A stretch of 64,000 bases of DNA, from positions 248,001 through 312,000 of the forward strand of contig NZ_JAOWLA010000002.1 of NCBI RefSeq assembly GCF_025751575.1, given 5' to 3'. This DNA comes from Albidovulum sediminicola. GTDB lineage: Bacteria; Pseudomonadota; Alphaproteobacteria; Rhodobacterales; Rhodobacteraceae. How positions within the stretch are numbered: position 1 is the stretch's first letter; each line of letters opens with the position of its first letter. The position numbers were made by a program, and so were the translations under genes. Shown in pieces: positions 15,631-25,534 of this stretch. The notes beneath the pieces were generated by a model, which saw nothing but the letters and a program-made list of their open reading frames with translations, made no database searches and was not told the DNA's origin.

Positions 15631-16866
15631 ATGATGACGAACTCCGAGGTCCTCTCTCTCCTCCTTACCCGGCGCCCGTGGCACTCGTTGCCGCAAGCCT
15701 TTTACCGTGACGCCGGCGCCTATGAGGCCGATCTGGCACAGATCTGGTACAAGGACTGGATCTACGCCGTGGCCGGTCCCGAACTGCCCAAGACCGGCAG
15801 CTATGTCACGGTCCAGATCGGCACCTATTCCGTGATCGTCGTGCGCGGCGCGGACGGCATCGCGCGAGCCTTCCACAACTCCTGCCGCCACCGCGGCAGC
15901 CGGATCTGTTCGGCCGAGAAGGGAACCTCTCCGAAGATCGTCTGCCCCTACCACCAATGGACCTACGAACTGGACGGGCGTCTTCTCTGGGCGCGCGAGA
16001 TGGGACCGGATTTCAAGCCCGGCGACCACGGCCTTGGCGCTGTCCACTGCCGCGAAATCCAGGGCATGATCTTCATCTGCCTTGGCAAGGAGGCGCCGGA
16101 CACCGCCGCGCTTGAGGCGCAGGCGGCGCGCTACCTCGCGCCGCACGACCTGTCGAACCTCAAGGTCGCCCACCAGTCGAAGATCATCGAGAAGGCGAAC
16201 TGGAAGCTGGTGCTGGAAAACAACCGCGAATGCTACCACTGCAGCGCGAACCACCCGGCGCTTTGCGTGACCTTCCCCGACGACCCGAACCTGGTCGGCG
16301 CGGACGACTCGACCTCTTCGAACATGGGCAAGGCGCATGTCGAGCGCTGCGAGGCTGCGGGCCTGCCTTCGAAATACGCGATTGCCCCGTCCGAGCAGTG
16401 GCGCTTTGTCCGCATCCCGTTCCTGGGCAATGGCGTCAGCTATACGATGGACGGCAAGGCGGCGGTCACCAAGCGCGTGGGCTCGATGCCTTTCGACAAC
16501 GCAGGCTCTTGCCTTTACTTCCATTACCCGAACACTTGGAACCACTTCCTGTCGGATCACGTCCTGACCTTCCGCGTGCTGCCGATCGGGCCGGAGGAGA
16601 CCGAGGTCACCACCACCTGGATGGTCCACAAGGACGCGGTGGAGGGCGTGGACTATGACCTGAACCGCCTGACCGAGGTCTGGATCGCCACCAACGACGA
16701 GGACCGCCGCATCGTCGAGGAGAACCAGAAAGGCATCAACACCCCGGCCTATGTGCCCGGCCCCTACAGCCAAGTCGAAGAAGGCGGCGTGAACCAGTTC
16801 GTGGACTGGTATTGCCGTTCGCTTCAGGCCGGCCTTGTCGGCCGCGCAGCCGTCGCCGCGGAGTAA
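15631..16866 (+). CDS. gbcA: Rieske oxygenase large subunit, glycine betaine demethylase type
   Basis: A 411-aa Rieske non-heme iron oxygenase. The [2Fe-2S] ligands are C85, H87, C105 and H108 (NSCRHRGSR ... IVCPYHQW), and the mononuclear iron site begins at NNRECYHCSANHP (H203, H208). The whole length tracks my memory of Pseudomonas GbcA, including ANWKLVLENNRECYHC, TMDGK, WNHFLSDH and MVHKDAVEGVDYD. GbcA removes a methyl group from glycine betaine giving dimethylglycine and formaldehyde. Close relatives act on proline betaine (stachydrine) or carnitine-like compounds, so the substrate is probable rather than certain. The reductase gene follows after four bases. There is no strong Shine-Dalgarno before the ATG. 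Confidence 0.85.
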   Translation: MMTNSEVLSLLLTRRPWHSLPQAFYRDAGAYEADLAQIWYKDWIYAVAGPELPKTGSYVTVQIGTYSVIVVRGADGIARAFHNSCRHRGSRICSAEKGTSPKIVCPYHQWTYELDGRLLWAREMGPDFKPGDHGLGAVHCREIQGMIFICLGKEAPDTAALEAQAARYLAPHDLSNLKVAHQSKIIEKANWKLVLENNRECYHCSANHPALCVTFPDDPNLVGADDSTSSNMGKAHVERCEAAGLPSKYAIAPSEQWRFVRIPFLGNGVSYTMDGKAAVTKRVGSMPFDNAGSCLYFHYPNTWNHFLSDHVLTFRVLPIGPEETEVTTTWMVHKDAVEGVDYDLNRLTEVWIATNDEDRRIVEENQKGINTPAYVPGPYSQVEEGGVNQFVDWYCRSLQAGLVGRAAVAAE

Positions 16867-16870
16867 CGCC

Positions 16871-17944
16871 ATGATCCCGATGCCCCGCGAAGACACGCCG
16901 GTCTGGAAGGACAGCGAGCCGCTTGAATGTGTGATGGTGATCCCCGAGGCGCCGGGCGTGAAGACCTTTTCCTTCCGCCCGCCTTCGGGTGCGACCTTCG
17001 TCTACCGGGCGGGCCAGTTCATCACGCTGGACCTGCCGGTGCCGGGCGGAAACGTGCAGCGCACCTACACGATCTCCTCCTCTCCGGTGTCGAGCGCCTA
17101 TATAACGGTGACGGTCAAGGCTCAGGCGGATTCCATCGGCACGCGCTGGATGCTCGATCACCTGCAGCCCGGGATGCGGATCAAGGCCTTCGGGCCTGCG
17201 GGCCTGTTCCATCTGCCGCGGCAGCCGGACGGGAAGTATCTGTTCATCTCCGCCGGGTCGGGTGTCACGCCGATGATGTCGATGGCCACCACGCTTTTCG
17301 AGCGGGGAGAGGACCCCAACATCTGCTTCATCCAATGCGCCAACCGGCCGGTCGAGCTGATCTTCCGCCGCAAGCTGGAGTTCATGGCCGGCCGCATCAG
17401 CGGGCTGCAATTGCACTTCGTGGTGCAGAACAGCGACCCCTACGAGGTCTGGACCGGCTATCGCGGCACCTTCAACCAGCTGATGCTGGGTCTGATGTGC
17501 CACGACTACCTGGAACGCGACGTCTATTGCTGCGGGCCCGAGGGATTCATGAACGCGGTGCGCGAGATCCTGATCTCGCTCGGCTACGACATGGGCCGGT
17601 ACCACCAGGAATCCTTCGCCGCGCCTGCCGAGACGGTCGAGGACATCACGGTCTTCGACGACTTCGTCCCCGCCGACGAGGCGCGCGCCGAGATCCGGTT
17701 CGCCCGCGCGGGTATCTCGGTCGACTGCTCCGAGACGGACACCGTGCTTCAGGTCGCCAAGGGGTCGGGTCTGCCGGTGCCTTCGGGCTGCAACTTCGGG
17801 ATCTGCGGGACCTGCAAGGTCAAGAAGATCTCGGGCGAGGTCCTCATGGTGCACAACGGCGGTATCAGCGAGGAAGATATCGAGGCGGGCTATATCCTGG
17901 CCTGCTGCTCGAAGCCGATCGGAACGGTGGAGGTCGACGCCTGA
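16871..17944 (+). CDS. gbcB: Ferredoxin reductase subunit of the Rieske oxygenase
   Basis: A 357-aa reductase with an FAD-binding barrel (VYRAGQFITLDLP, RTYTISSSPV), an NAD(P)-binding domain (LFISAGSGVTPMMSMA, CCGPEGFM) and a C-terminal plant-type [2Fe-2S] ferredoxin domain (GCNFGICGTCKVKK, later ILACCSKP). This domain order is that of GbcB and related one-component reductases, which pass electrons from NAD(P)H to the Rieske oxygenase encoded just upstream. Start ATG 16871 follows the gbcA stop by four bases; AGTAACGCC upstream offers no strong ribosome site, so translation may depend on coupling. A clear terminator follows at 17970. Confidence 0.88.
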   Translation: MIPMPREDTPVWKDSEPLECVMVIPEAPGVKTFSFRPPSGATFVYRAGQFITLDLPVPGGNVQRTYTISSSPVSSAYITVTVKAQADSIGTRWMLDHLQPGMRIKAFGPAGLFHLPRQPDGKYLFISAGSGVTPMMSMATTLFERGEDPNICFIQCANRPVELIFRRKLEFMAGRISGLQLHFVVQNSDPYEVWTGYRGTFNQLMLGLMCHDYLERDVYCCGPEGFMNAVREILISLGYDMGRYHQESFAAPAETVEDITVFDDFVPADEARAEIRFARAGISVDCSETDTVLQVAKGSGLPVPSGCNFGICGTCKVKKISGEVLMVHNGGISEEDIEAGYILACCSKPIGTVEVDA

Positions 17945-17969
17945 GGGCAGCGATTTCCGTTCAGAAGTG

Positions 17970-18002
17970 AAAGCCCGGCGTGGTTCCCGCGCCGGGCTTT
18001 TT
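17970..18002. terminator. Rho-independent terminator, probably bidirectional
   Basis: An 11-base perfect stem, AAAGCCCGGCG (17970-17980) with CGCCGGGCTTT (17990-18000), ends in a T-run on the plus strand and an A/T flank on the other. It separates gbcB from the converging demethylase gene. Confidence 0.85.
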
Positions 18003-18004
18003 CG

Positions 18005-20041
18005 TCAGACGTGGCGCACGAGGCGGATCGCGTCGTAGATCGCCGCATGGGTGTTGCGCGCAGCGACCGCGTCGCCGATGCGGAAAAGCTGGTAGGCGCC
18101 TTCCGGGTTGCGCGTGACGGTCTGCGGCTGGCCGGCGACCATGGCCTCGTAGTCCACCTCGCCCTGGTTGACCGAACCGTCGCGCAGGTCGAAGTAGAGA
18201 TCGTCGAGCGGCCGCGTGCCGTGGTTGACGATGACCTGGTCCACGCGACGTTCGCGGCTGACCCCGCCGTAATCGCTGCCCAGGGTCGCGATCAACTCGT
18301 TGCCGTCGCGGCGCACCGCGTCGAGCTTCCAGGTGACCGTGAAGGTCACGTCGCGCTTTTGCAGTTCACGCATGGAAGGGGTTAGCGACATGGCCATAAC
18401 CTCGGGCACGAAGGTCCGGTCGCGGGTCATGATCTCGACCTTGGCGCCGGTCGCAGCGATCTTCTCGGCCGCCTGAAGCGCGGGATAGTCGCCCGCGTCG
18501 TCATAGATCAGCACGTTCGAACCCGGTTGCGCGTCGCCCGACAGGATGTCCCAGGTGGACACGACCAGCGGGTTGCCGTCCTCCAGCACCTCGGTATGGG
18601 GCAGGCCGCCGGTGGCGACGATCACCACATCGGGCTTTTCAGCCAGAACGGTGTCGGCATCGGCGAAGCTGTTGAAGCGGAATGTCACGCCAAGGCGTGT
18701 ACATTCCTCGAACCGCCACTGGATCAGCTGGATCATCTCGGCCCGGCGCGGGGTTTGCGCCGTCAGGCGCACCTGGCCGCCCGGATCGTTCGCGGCCTCA
18801 TGCACGATGACCTCATGCCCGCGCTCGGCGGCGACGCGCGCCGCCTCAAGCCCCGCCGGTCCCGCGCCGATGATGACGACGCGCTTGCGGGTTTCCGCCT
18901 TGGCGATCGCGTGCGGCTGTTCCAGTTCACGGCCCGTCGAGGGGTTGTGCAGGCAAAGCGCCATTCCGCCCTGATAGATCCGGTCGAGGCAGTAGTTCGC
19001 GCCGACGCAGGGGCGGATGCGCTCCTCCTCGCCGCGCATGATCTTGGCGACGATGTGCGGGTCGGCCATGTGGGCGCGGGTCATGCCCACCATGTCGAGC
19101 TTGCCCGAGGCGATGGCGTGGCGCGCAGTTGCGACATCCTGGATCTTGGCGGCGTGGAAGGTCGGGAAGTTGGTCGCGGCGCGCACCTCGCCCGCGAAGT
19201 CCAGATGGGGCGCGCTGCGCATGCCCTGAACCGGGATCACGTCGGTCAGCGCCGCGTCGGTTTCGATATGGCCCTTGATGACGTTCAGGAAGTCGACCAT
19301 CCCGCTGTCCTTCAGGCGTCGCGAGATCTCCAGCCCGTCCGCTTTGGTCAGACCGCCGGGCATGTCCTCGTCCCCCGTGTAGCGGATGCCCACGATGAAC
19401 TCTGGCCCGACACGCTCACGGATCGCTTTCAGCGTGTCGAAGGTGAACCGCAGCCGGTTGTCGAGGCTGCCGCCATAGGGGCCGTCGAGGTCGTTGGTCA
19501 GCGGCGACCAGAACTGGTCCATCAGGTGGCCGTAGGCCTGAAGCTCGATCCCGTCGAGGCCGGCTTCCTTCATCCGCTCGGCGGCGTCGGCGTAGTCCTC
19601 GATGATGCGGGCGATGTCCCAATCCTCGGCCTTCTTCGGGAAGGCCTTGTGCGAGGGCTCGCGTTCATGGCTGGGGGAGACGACGGGCAGCCAGTCGGCC
19701 TTGTCCCAGCGCGTGCGGCGGCCAAGGTGGGTCAGCTGGATCATCACCGCGCAACCGTGGTCGTGGCATTCGTCGGTCAGCTGCTTCATCCAGCCCACGA
19801 CCTCGTCCTTCCAGGCCAGGATGTTGTTGAAGACCGGCGGGCTGTCGCGCGCGACCGAGGCCGAGCCCGCCGTCATCGTCATCGCAACCCCAGCCTTGGC
19901 ACGCTCTGCGTGATAGGCCCGGTAACGCGCCTTGGGCATGCCATCCTCGGGATAGGCCGGTTCGTGGCTGGTGATGATCAGGCGGTTCTTCAGCGTCAGG
20001 TGCTTGAGCTGGTAGGGTTGAAGCAGCGGGTCGTTGGACAT
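18005..20041 (-). CDS. DgcA-like FMN/Fe-S/FAD demethylase (dimethylglycine or N-methylproline type)
   Basis: A 678-aa multidomain flavoprotein of the trimethylamine dehydrogenase / 2,4-dienoyl-CoA reductase group: N-terminal old-yellow-enzyme barrel (about 1-330), a [4Fe-4S] region, and a dinucleotide fold starting VVIIGAGPAGLEAARVAAER (388-407). Cluster cysteines are C345, C351 and C363; the position of the fourth trimethylamine dehydrogenase cysteine is A348 (CVGANYC), as I recall for Pseudomonas DgcA. DgcA demethylates dimethylglycine to sarcosine; relatives act on N-methylproline. Beside gbcAB, the second demethylation step of a betaine is the natural reading. No dgcB-like partner is nearby. 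The upstream promoter carries operator-like repeats. Confidence 0.85.
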   Translation of the reverse strand: MSNDPLLQPYQLKHLTLKNRLIITSHEPAYPEDGMPKARYRAYHAERAKAGVAMTMTAGSASVARDSPPVFNNILAWKDEVVGWMKQLTDECHDHGCAVMIQLTHLGRRTRWDKADWLPVVSPSHEREPSHKAFPKKAEDWDIARIIEDYADAAERMKEAGLDGIELQAYGHLMDQFWSPLTNDLDGPYGGSLDNRLRFTFDTLKAIRERVGPEFIVGIRYTGDEDMPGGLTKADGLEISRRLKDSGMVDFLNVIKGHIETDAALTDVIPVQGMRSAPHLDFAGEVRAATNFPTFHAAKIQDVATARHAIASGKLDMVGMTRAHMADPHIVAKIMRGEEERIRPCVGANYCLDRIYQGGMALCLHNPSTGRELEQPHAIAKAETRKRVVIIGAGPAGLEAARVAAERGHEVIVHEAANDPGGQVRLTAQTPRRAEMIQLIQWRFEECTRLGVTFRFNSFADADTVLAEKPDVVIVATGGLPHTEVLEDGNPLVVSTWDILSGDAQPGSNVLIYDDAGDYPALQAAEKIAATGAKVEIMTRDRTFVPEVMAMSLTPSMRELQKRDVTFTVTWKLDAVRRDGNELIATLGSDYGGVSRERRVDQVIVNHGTRPLDDLYFDLRDGSVNQGEVDYEAMVAGQPQTVTRNPEGAYQLFRIGDAVAARNTHAAIYDAIRLVRHV

Positions 20042-20070
20042 CGGGGGCTCCCTATCGATATGAAGGCAAA

Positions 20071-20124
20071 ATCCAAAAAATGTTCACCTGTGTCAAGAAA
20101 AAGTTCATGAGTGTTGATTTGGAT
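20071..20124. promoter_or_regulatory. Divergent promoter with direct repeats for the adjacent TetR
   Basis: Two copies of GTTCA-N3-GTGT occur at 20082-20092 and 20103-20113, 21 bases apart (two helical turns). On the minus strand TTGACA (20096-20091), 17 bases and GATTTT form a promoter for the demethylase, so the first repeat overlaps its -35. ATCCAAA (20071-20077) and TTTGGAT (20118-20124) form an outer inverted repeat. Confidence 0.5.
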
Positions 20125-20158
20125 TGAGCGGGCTGCGGCGGCGCAGTATGCTTGTGCC

Positions 20159-20812
20159 ATGGATGACGCGCACGCATGTGACGAAGACAGAAAGGCGACC
20201 GGCTGGCGCGGCTCCCGCGAGGGCTGGCTTGAGGCTGCGAAGGCAGCGTTTCTGGAAAGCGGGATCGAGGCGGTGAAGATCCAGCCGCTCGCCAGTCAGC
20301 TTAACCTGTCACGCACCAGTTTTTACTGGTTTTTCAAGGATCGCGCCGCAATCCTTGATGCGTTGCTCGAACATTGGGATGAAACCAACACCGCGGCCCT
20401 TGTCAGCGCCTGCGACGCCTATGCCGAGACGATCACCGAGGCGGTGCTGAACCTTCTGAGCGTGTTTCTGGATGACACCCGCTTCCAGCCGCGCCTTGAT
20501 TTCGCGATCCGGGGCTGGGCGCATCAGTCCGACGCCGTGATGGCCCGCGTGGCCGCGGCGGACGAACGCCGGCTGGCAGCGATCAGGGGCATGTTCGAAC
20601 GCTTCGGGCTGACGGGGGCAGAGGCCGACGTGCGCGCGCGAACCGTCTACCTGGTCCAGATCGGCTATATCTCGATGCAGGTGACGGAAAGCCTCGCCAC
20701 CCGGATGGCCCGCATCCCCGCCTACGTCAAAACCTATTCGGGTCAGACCCCGAGCGAACGGGAAATGGCGCGTTTCCAGGCGGGACTCGGATACCAGCCA
20801 GAGCCGCGTTGA
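20159..20812 (+). CDS. TetR-family transcriptional regulator
   Basis: A 217-aa TetR regulator from ATG 20159 (MDDAHACDED); a GTG at 20111 would add 16 residues and neither start has a good Shine-Dalgarno. The DNA-binding domain is GWLEAAKAAFLESGIEAVKI, then LASQLNLSRTSFYWFFKDRA; the SFYWFFKDR recognition-helix end is of the TetR type. It is divergent from the DgcA-like demethylase, and repeats in the shared promoter overlap that gene's -35, so local repression relieved by a methylated amine intermediate is likely. The C-terminal ligand domain is not diagnostic. Confidence 0.85.
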   Translation: MDDAHACDEDRKATGWRGSREGWLEAAKAAFLESGIEAVKIQPLASQLNLSRTSFYWFFKDRAAILDALLEHWDETNTAALVSACDAYAETITEAVLNLLSVFLDDTRFQPRLDFAIRGWAHQSDAVMARVAAADERRLAAIRGMFERFGLTGAEADVRARTVYLVQIGYISMQVTESLATRMARIPAYVKTYSGQTPSEREMARFQAGLGYQPEPR

Positions 20813-20888
20813 CACGACGCGCGGTTCGCGCGGCGGACCGCCACGGAATGGCTTTTGTCTCGCCCGAAAGATGCATAGAATCGGGCGT

Positions 20889-23291
20889 ATGAACGCGCTA
20901 CATCCCGCCCCGCTGACCCGCGACGCCTTCCGCGCCGAGATCCTTCGCCACCTGACCTACACGGTCGGGAAGGATGCATCGCACGCCTCCCTTTACGACT
21001 GGCGGATGGCGCTGTCCTTTGCCTTGCGTGACCGGATCGTCACGCCTTGGTTCCACGCGACCCGCCGCACCTGGGCGGAGGACCACAAGCGGGTCTACTA
21101 CCTGTCGATGGAGTTCCTGATCGGCCGCATCCTTGAGGACGCCGCCATCAACCTCGGCCTCAGGGAGGTCGCGGCCGAGGCGCTGGCCGATCTTGGCCAG
21201 GACTTCGCGACCGTGGCCGCCACCGAACCCGACGCGGCGCTTGGCAATGGCGGGCTGGGGCGGCTGGCGGCCTGCTATATGGAAAGCATGGCGACGCTTG
21301 GCTGTCCGGCCTACGGCTACGGGATTCGCTACGAACACGGCCTTTTCCGGCAGGAGTTCGAGAACGGCCAGCAGGTCGAACTGGCCGAGGACTGGCTGTC
21401 GCAGAAACACGCCTGGGAATTCGAGCGCCCCGAATGCGCCTATACCATCGGCTTCAAGGGCCAAGTGGAGACGCAGCGCGGGCGCAGCGTCTGGGTGGCT
21501 GGCGAAAGCGTGCGTGCCTCGGCCTATGACACGCCGGTCGTGGGTTGGGCGGGACGCTGGGCGAACACGCTGCGGCTTTGGGGGGCGCTGCCCACGAAGC
21601 GCTTCGATCTGGCGCGGTTCAACAGCGGCGATTATGCGGCCGCTGCCGAGTCCGAGACGCTGGCCCGGACCATCAGCCGCGTTCTTTACCCGGAGGACGC
21701 GACCTATCAGGGCAAGGAGCTGCGCCTGAAGCAGGAATACTTCCTGACCTCCGCCGCGATCCAGGACATCCTGCGGCGCTACCTCGACAGCCATTCGGAT
21801 CTGCGCGCGCTGCCCGCGAAGGTCGCGATCCAGATGAACGACACCCACCCCGCGCTGGCCGGGCCGGAACTGATCCGGATTCTGACCGACCACCACGGGA
21901 TCGGCTTTGGCGAAGCGGTGGAAATCGCGCGCGCCTGTCTGGGATACACCAATCACACGCTGCTTCCCGAGGCGTTGGAGCGGTGGTCGACCTGGCTCAT
22001 GGGCAATGTCCTGCCGCGCCACATGCAGATCATCGAGCGCATCGACGAGGATCACCTCAAGGCGCATCCGAAGCGGCCCCATTACGTGGGCATCGTCAAG
22101 CACCACGAGGTGCGGATGGGCGAGCTCGCCTTCATCTCGTCCCACCGCGTCAACGGCGTCTCGGCGCTGCATACGGACCTTGTGAAGGCGCGGCTCTTCC
22201 CCGAGCTTGACGCGCTTCATCCGGGCCGGATCGTGAACCAGACGAACGGCATCACGCCGCGCCGCTGGCTGCGCATGGCCAACCCGCGCCTTGCGACGCT
22301 GGTCACTGAGGCCATCGGCGCCGGGTGGGAGGATGATCTGGACCGGCTCGCGGGGCTTGAAGGGCATGTGGGCGACGCCGCCTTCCGCGAGCGCTTCGCG
22401 GCCGCCAAACGCGCGAACAAGGCCGAAACGGCGGATTGGATCCGGCGGGCGACGGGGACCACGGTGTCCCCCGACGCGATTTTCGACGTGCAGGTCAAGC
22501 GTATCCACGAATACAAGCGCCAGTTGCTGAACCTCCTGCACACGATCGCGGTCTGGCACGACATCCGCCAGAACCCGAACGCCAACCATGTGCCAAGGGT
22601 CAAGATCTTTGCCGGTAAGGCTGCGCCGGGATATGTCGTCGCGAAAGAGATCATCCACCTGATCAACGACGTGGCCGGCGTGATCAACGCCGACCCCGCG
22701 ACGCGCGACCTGCTGCGCGTGGTCTATCCGCCGAACTACAACGTCTCGATGGCCGAACGGCTGATCCCGGCGGCGGACCTTTCCGAGCAGATCTCCACCG
22801 CCGGGAAGGAAGCCTCGGGCACCGGCAACATGAAGCTTTCGCTGAACGGGGCGCTGACGATCGGCACGCTCGACGGCGCCAATGTCGAGATCCGCGATCA
22901 CGTCGGGGCCGAGAACTTCTTCCTCTTCGGCCTCACCGCCGAGGAGGTTCTGGAGCGCCGCAAGGACCCTGACCACGCGCGCCACGCGATCATGGAAAGC
23001 CAGATGCTGCAAGACGTGCTGCAGATGCTGGCAGAGGGCCGCTTCAGCCCCGGTCAGCCAGGGCGCTACCACGGCATCGTCGATCGCGTCTGGAACCACG
23101 ATTACTTCCTGGTCGCGTCCGACTTCGCCTCCTACTGCGCGGCGCAGCGCGCGGTTGATGCCGCCTATCAGGACGGTGACGGATGGTCGCGCAAGGCGGC
23201 GATCAACACCGCGCGGATGGGATTTTTCTCGTCAGATCGCGCAATTCGCGGTTACATGAGGGATATCTGGAACACCGGTTCGGCGCTCTGA
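20889..23291 (+). CDS. glgP: Glycogen phosphorylase
   Basis: An 800-aa glycogen/starch phosphorylase. The pyridoxal phosphate attachment region is [20 protein letters not shown] (lysine in GNMKLS), and other hallmarks are [34 protein letters not shown] and [13 protein letters not shown]. It releases glucose-1-phosphate from glycogen chain ends in the cytoplasm. ATG 20889 ([14 protein letters not shown]) gives the start I expect for related alphaproteobacterial proteins; an in-frame ATG at 20871 would add six residues. It heads the six-gene glycogen operon; glgB begins 20 bases after its stop. Confidence 0.95.
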   Translation: MNALHPAPLTRDAFRAEILRHLTYTVGKDASHASLYDWRMALSFALRDRIVTPWFHATRRTWAEDHKRVYYLSMEFLIGRILEDAAINLGLREVAAEALADLGQDFATVAATEPDAALGNGGLGRLAACYMESMATLGCPAYGYGIRYEHGLFRQEFENGQQVELAEDWLSQKHAWEFERPECAYTIGFKGQVETQRGRSVWVAGESVRASAYDTPVVGWAGRWANTLRLWGALPTKRFDLARFNSGDYAAAAESETLARTISRVLYPEDATYQGKELRLKQEYFLTSAAIQDILRRYLDSHSDLRALPAKVAIQMNDTHPALAGPELIRILTDHHGIGFGEAVEIARACLGYTNHTLLPEALERWSTWLMGNVLPRHMQIIERIDEDHLKAHPKRPHYVGIVKHHEVRMGELAFISSHRVNGVSALHTDLVKARLFPELDALHPGRIVNQTNGITPRRWLRMANPRLATLVTEAIGAGWEDDLDRLAGLEGHVGDAAFRERFAAAKRANKAETADWIRRATGTTVSPDAIFDVQVKRIHEYKRQLLNLLHTIAVWHDIRQNPNANHVPRVKIFAGKAAPGYVVAKEIIHLINDVAGVINADPATRDLLRVVYPPNYNVSMAERLIPAADLSEQISTAGKEASGTGNMKLSLNGALTIGTLDGANVEIRDHVGAENFFLFGLTAEEVLERRKDPDHARHAIMESQMLQDVLQMLAEGRFSPGQPGRYHGIVDRVWNHDYFLVASDFASYCAAQRAVDAAYQDGDGWSRKAAINTARMGFFSSDRAIRGYMRDIWNTGSAL

Positions 23292-23311
23292 GCGCCGGGG
23301 AAAGGCAGACG

Positions 23312-25522
23312 GTGGCGGCCACGACGGAAGTGCACCCACAGGTAGACTGGCCCGACGATGGTGCCCTTGCGGCGCTGGCATCGGCCCGGCATGGCGATCC
23401 GTTTTCCATTCTTGGGCCGCATGGCGGTCGGGTTCTGGCCCTGATACCGGACGCGGCACGGGTCTGGGTCGTACCCGCAGACGGCGAACCGGAGGAGATG
23501 CAGCGCCACCCGGTCTTCGGCGATATCTTCGCCGCCGGCACGGGCGGGGCGGGGCCCTACAGGCTGCGGATCGAGTCGGGCGACGGCGCGCTGCGCGAGA
23601 TCGAGGATCCCTACCGCTTCGTCCCCGTTCTGGGGCAGATCGACGAATTCCTGATCGGCGAGGGCAATCACCGCAACCTTTGGCGCGCGCTCGGCGCGCA
23701 TCTGATCGCGCACGAGGGGGCAGGGGGTGTGCATTTCGCCGTCTGGGCGCCGAATGCGCAAAGCGTCTCGGTCGTGGGCGATTTCAACCGTTGGGACGGC
23801 CGCGTCCACGCCATGCGGCGGCGCGGCGCGACGGGCGTGTGGGAGATCTTCCTGCCCGGCCTCGCCGAGGGCGCGCTTTACAAATACGAGATCCGCGGCC
23901 CTGACGGGGCGCTGCTGCCGCTCAAGGCCGATCCGCTTGGGTTCGGGTCGGAACACCCGCCGCAGACCGGCTCGGTGGTGCGCCGTCCGGGCGCCGCGCA
24001 ATGGGATGACGCCGACTGGATGGCGGCGCGCGCCGCGCGCAATTCCGTCGATGCGCCCATTTCGATCTACGAGGTGCATCTGGGAAGCTGGCGGCGGACC
24101 GGTGAGGATCAGCGACCGCTGTCCTACCTGGAACTGGCCGACGCGCTTCTGGACTATGTGGAGTGGATGGGCTTCACCCATATCGAGCTTCTGCCGATCA
24201 GCGAACACCCGTTCGACGGCTCCTGGGGCTACCAGCCCATCGGGCTTTTCGCCCCAACGATCCGGCACGGAACCCCGCAGGAATTTGCGGCCTTCGTGGA
24301 CGCCGCGCACCGGCGGGGGATCGGCGTGCTGTTCGACTGGGTGCCGGGGCATTTCCCGACGGACGAACACGGGCTTGGCCGCTTCGACGGTACGCCGCTT
24401 TACGAACATGCCGACCCGAAAGAGGGCTTCCACCTCGACTGGAACACGCTGATCTACAACTACGGCCGGGCGGAGGTGTCGAACTACCTTGTCGCCAACG
24501 CGCTTTACTGGCTTGAGGAATACCATCTGGACGGGCTCCGGGTGGATGCCGTGGCCTCGATGCTTTACCGCGACTATTCGCGCGGCGAGGGCCAGTGGGT
24601 CCCCAACGTCCACGGCGGGCGCGAGAATTACGAGGCGATCGCTTTCCTGAGGAAAGTCAACAGCCTGGCTTACGGCGAGGTGCCCGGCATCATGACGGCG
24701 GCCGAGGAATCGACGGCCTTTCCCGGCGTCTCCGCGCCTGTGGACCGGGGCGGGCTGGGCTTCGGCTTCAAGTGGAACATGGGCTGGATGAACGACACGC
24801 TCGGCTACATCCAGAAGGACCCGATCTATCGCAGGCATCACCACAACCAGATGACCTTCGGTATGGCCTATGCCTGGTCGGAGAACTTCATCTTGCCGAT
24901 CAGCCATGACGAGGTGGTGCACGGCAAGGGCTCCATGCTGGGCAAGATGCCGGGGAGCGCGTGGGAGAAATTCGCGAACCTGCGCGCCTACTACAGCTTC
25001 ATGTGGACGCATCCGGGCAAGAAGCTCCTGTTCATGGGGCAGGAGTTTGCGCAAGGGCGCGAATGGAACCACGCGGCCAGCCTCGACTGGCACCAGTGCG
25101 ACGACCCACACCATCGCGGGGTGCAGCTTCTGGTGCGCGACCTCAACCGGCTTTACCGGGAGACGCCCGCGCTCCACCTCAATGACTGCCGGCCTGAAGG
25201 CTTCGAATGGCTTGAGGCGGATGACGCGGAAAACTCCGTCTTCGCCTTCATCCGTCGCGGCGGCGCGGGCGATCCGGCGGTTGTTGTCGCGCTGAACCTT
25301 ACCCCCGTCGAGCGGAGGGGCTACCGCATCGGCTTTCCGGCAGGGGGCACATGGGCCGAGGTCTTCAACAGCGACGCGGGCCTTTACGGCGGCGGCGACC
25401 GGGGCAATGGCGGGGCGATCACGGCCGAACCGGTCGGTTGGCATCGCCAGGCGCATTCAGCGGCGGTCGATCTGCCGCCGCTCGGCGCGGTGGTATTCAG
25501 GCAGGCGCGACCTGCCACATGA
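23312..25522 (+). CDS. glgB: 1,4-alpha-glucan branching enzyme
   Basis: A 736-aa GH13 branching enzyme with the N-terminal carbohydrate-binding modules ([40 protein letters not shown]). The catalytic signatures are [13 protein letters not shown] (nucleophile Asp), [13 protein letters not shown] (acid/base Glu) and [15 protein letters not shown]. It makes alpha-1,6 branches during glycogen synthesis. The start is a GTG at 23312 with AAAGG upstream; it gives the expected length of about 730 residues. No in-frame ATG lies near. Confidence 0.95.
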   Translation: MAATTEVHPQVDWPDDGALAALASARHGDPFSILGPHGGRVLALIPDAARVWVVPADGEPEEMQRHPVFGDIFAAGTGGAGPYRLRIESGDGALREIEDPYRFVPVLGQIDEFLIGEGNHRNLWRALGAHLIAHEGAGGVHFAVWAPNAQSVSVVGDFNRWDGRVHAMRRRGATGVWEIFLPGLAEGALYKYEIRGPDGALLPLKADPLGFGSEHPPQTGSVVRRPGAAQWDDADWMAARAARNSVDAPISIYEVHLGSWRRTGEDQRPLSYLELADALLDYVEWMGFTHIELLPISEHPFDGSWGYQPIGLFAPTIRHGTPQEFAAFVDAAHRRGIGVLFDWVPGHFPTDEHGLGRFDGTPLYEHADPKEGFHLDWNTLIYNYGRAEVSNYLVANALYWLEEYHLDGLRVDAVASMLYRDYSRGEGQWVPNVHGGRENYEAIAFLRKVNSLAYGEVPGIMTAAEESTAFPGVSAPVDRGGLGFGFKWNMGWMNDTLGYIQKDPIYRRHHHNQMTFGMAYAWSENFILPISHDEVVHGKGSMLGKMPGSAWEKFANLRAYYSFMWTHPGKKLLFMGQEFAQGREWNHAASLDWHQCDDPHHRGVQLLVRDLNRLYRETPALHLNDCRPEGFEWLEADDAENSVFAFIRRGGAGDPAVVVALNLTPVERRGYRIGFPAGGTWAEVFNSDAGLYGGGDRGNGGAITAEPVGWHRQAHSAAVDLPPLGAVVFRQARPAT

Positions 25523-25534
25523 GGGGAGGACGGA

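Noticed and set aside
20898-25456. Very long open frames antisense to glgP and glgB (about 730 codons each)
   Set aside because: High GC removes stop codons; these frames have no family motifs and lie entirely opposite clear enzymes. The same applies to the long antisense frames opposite glgX (28242-30461) and narK (58573-61137).
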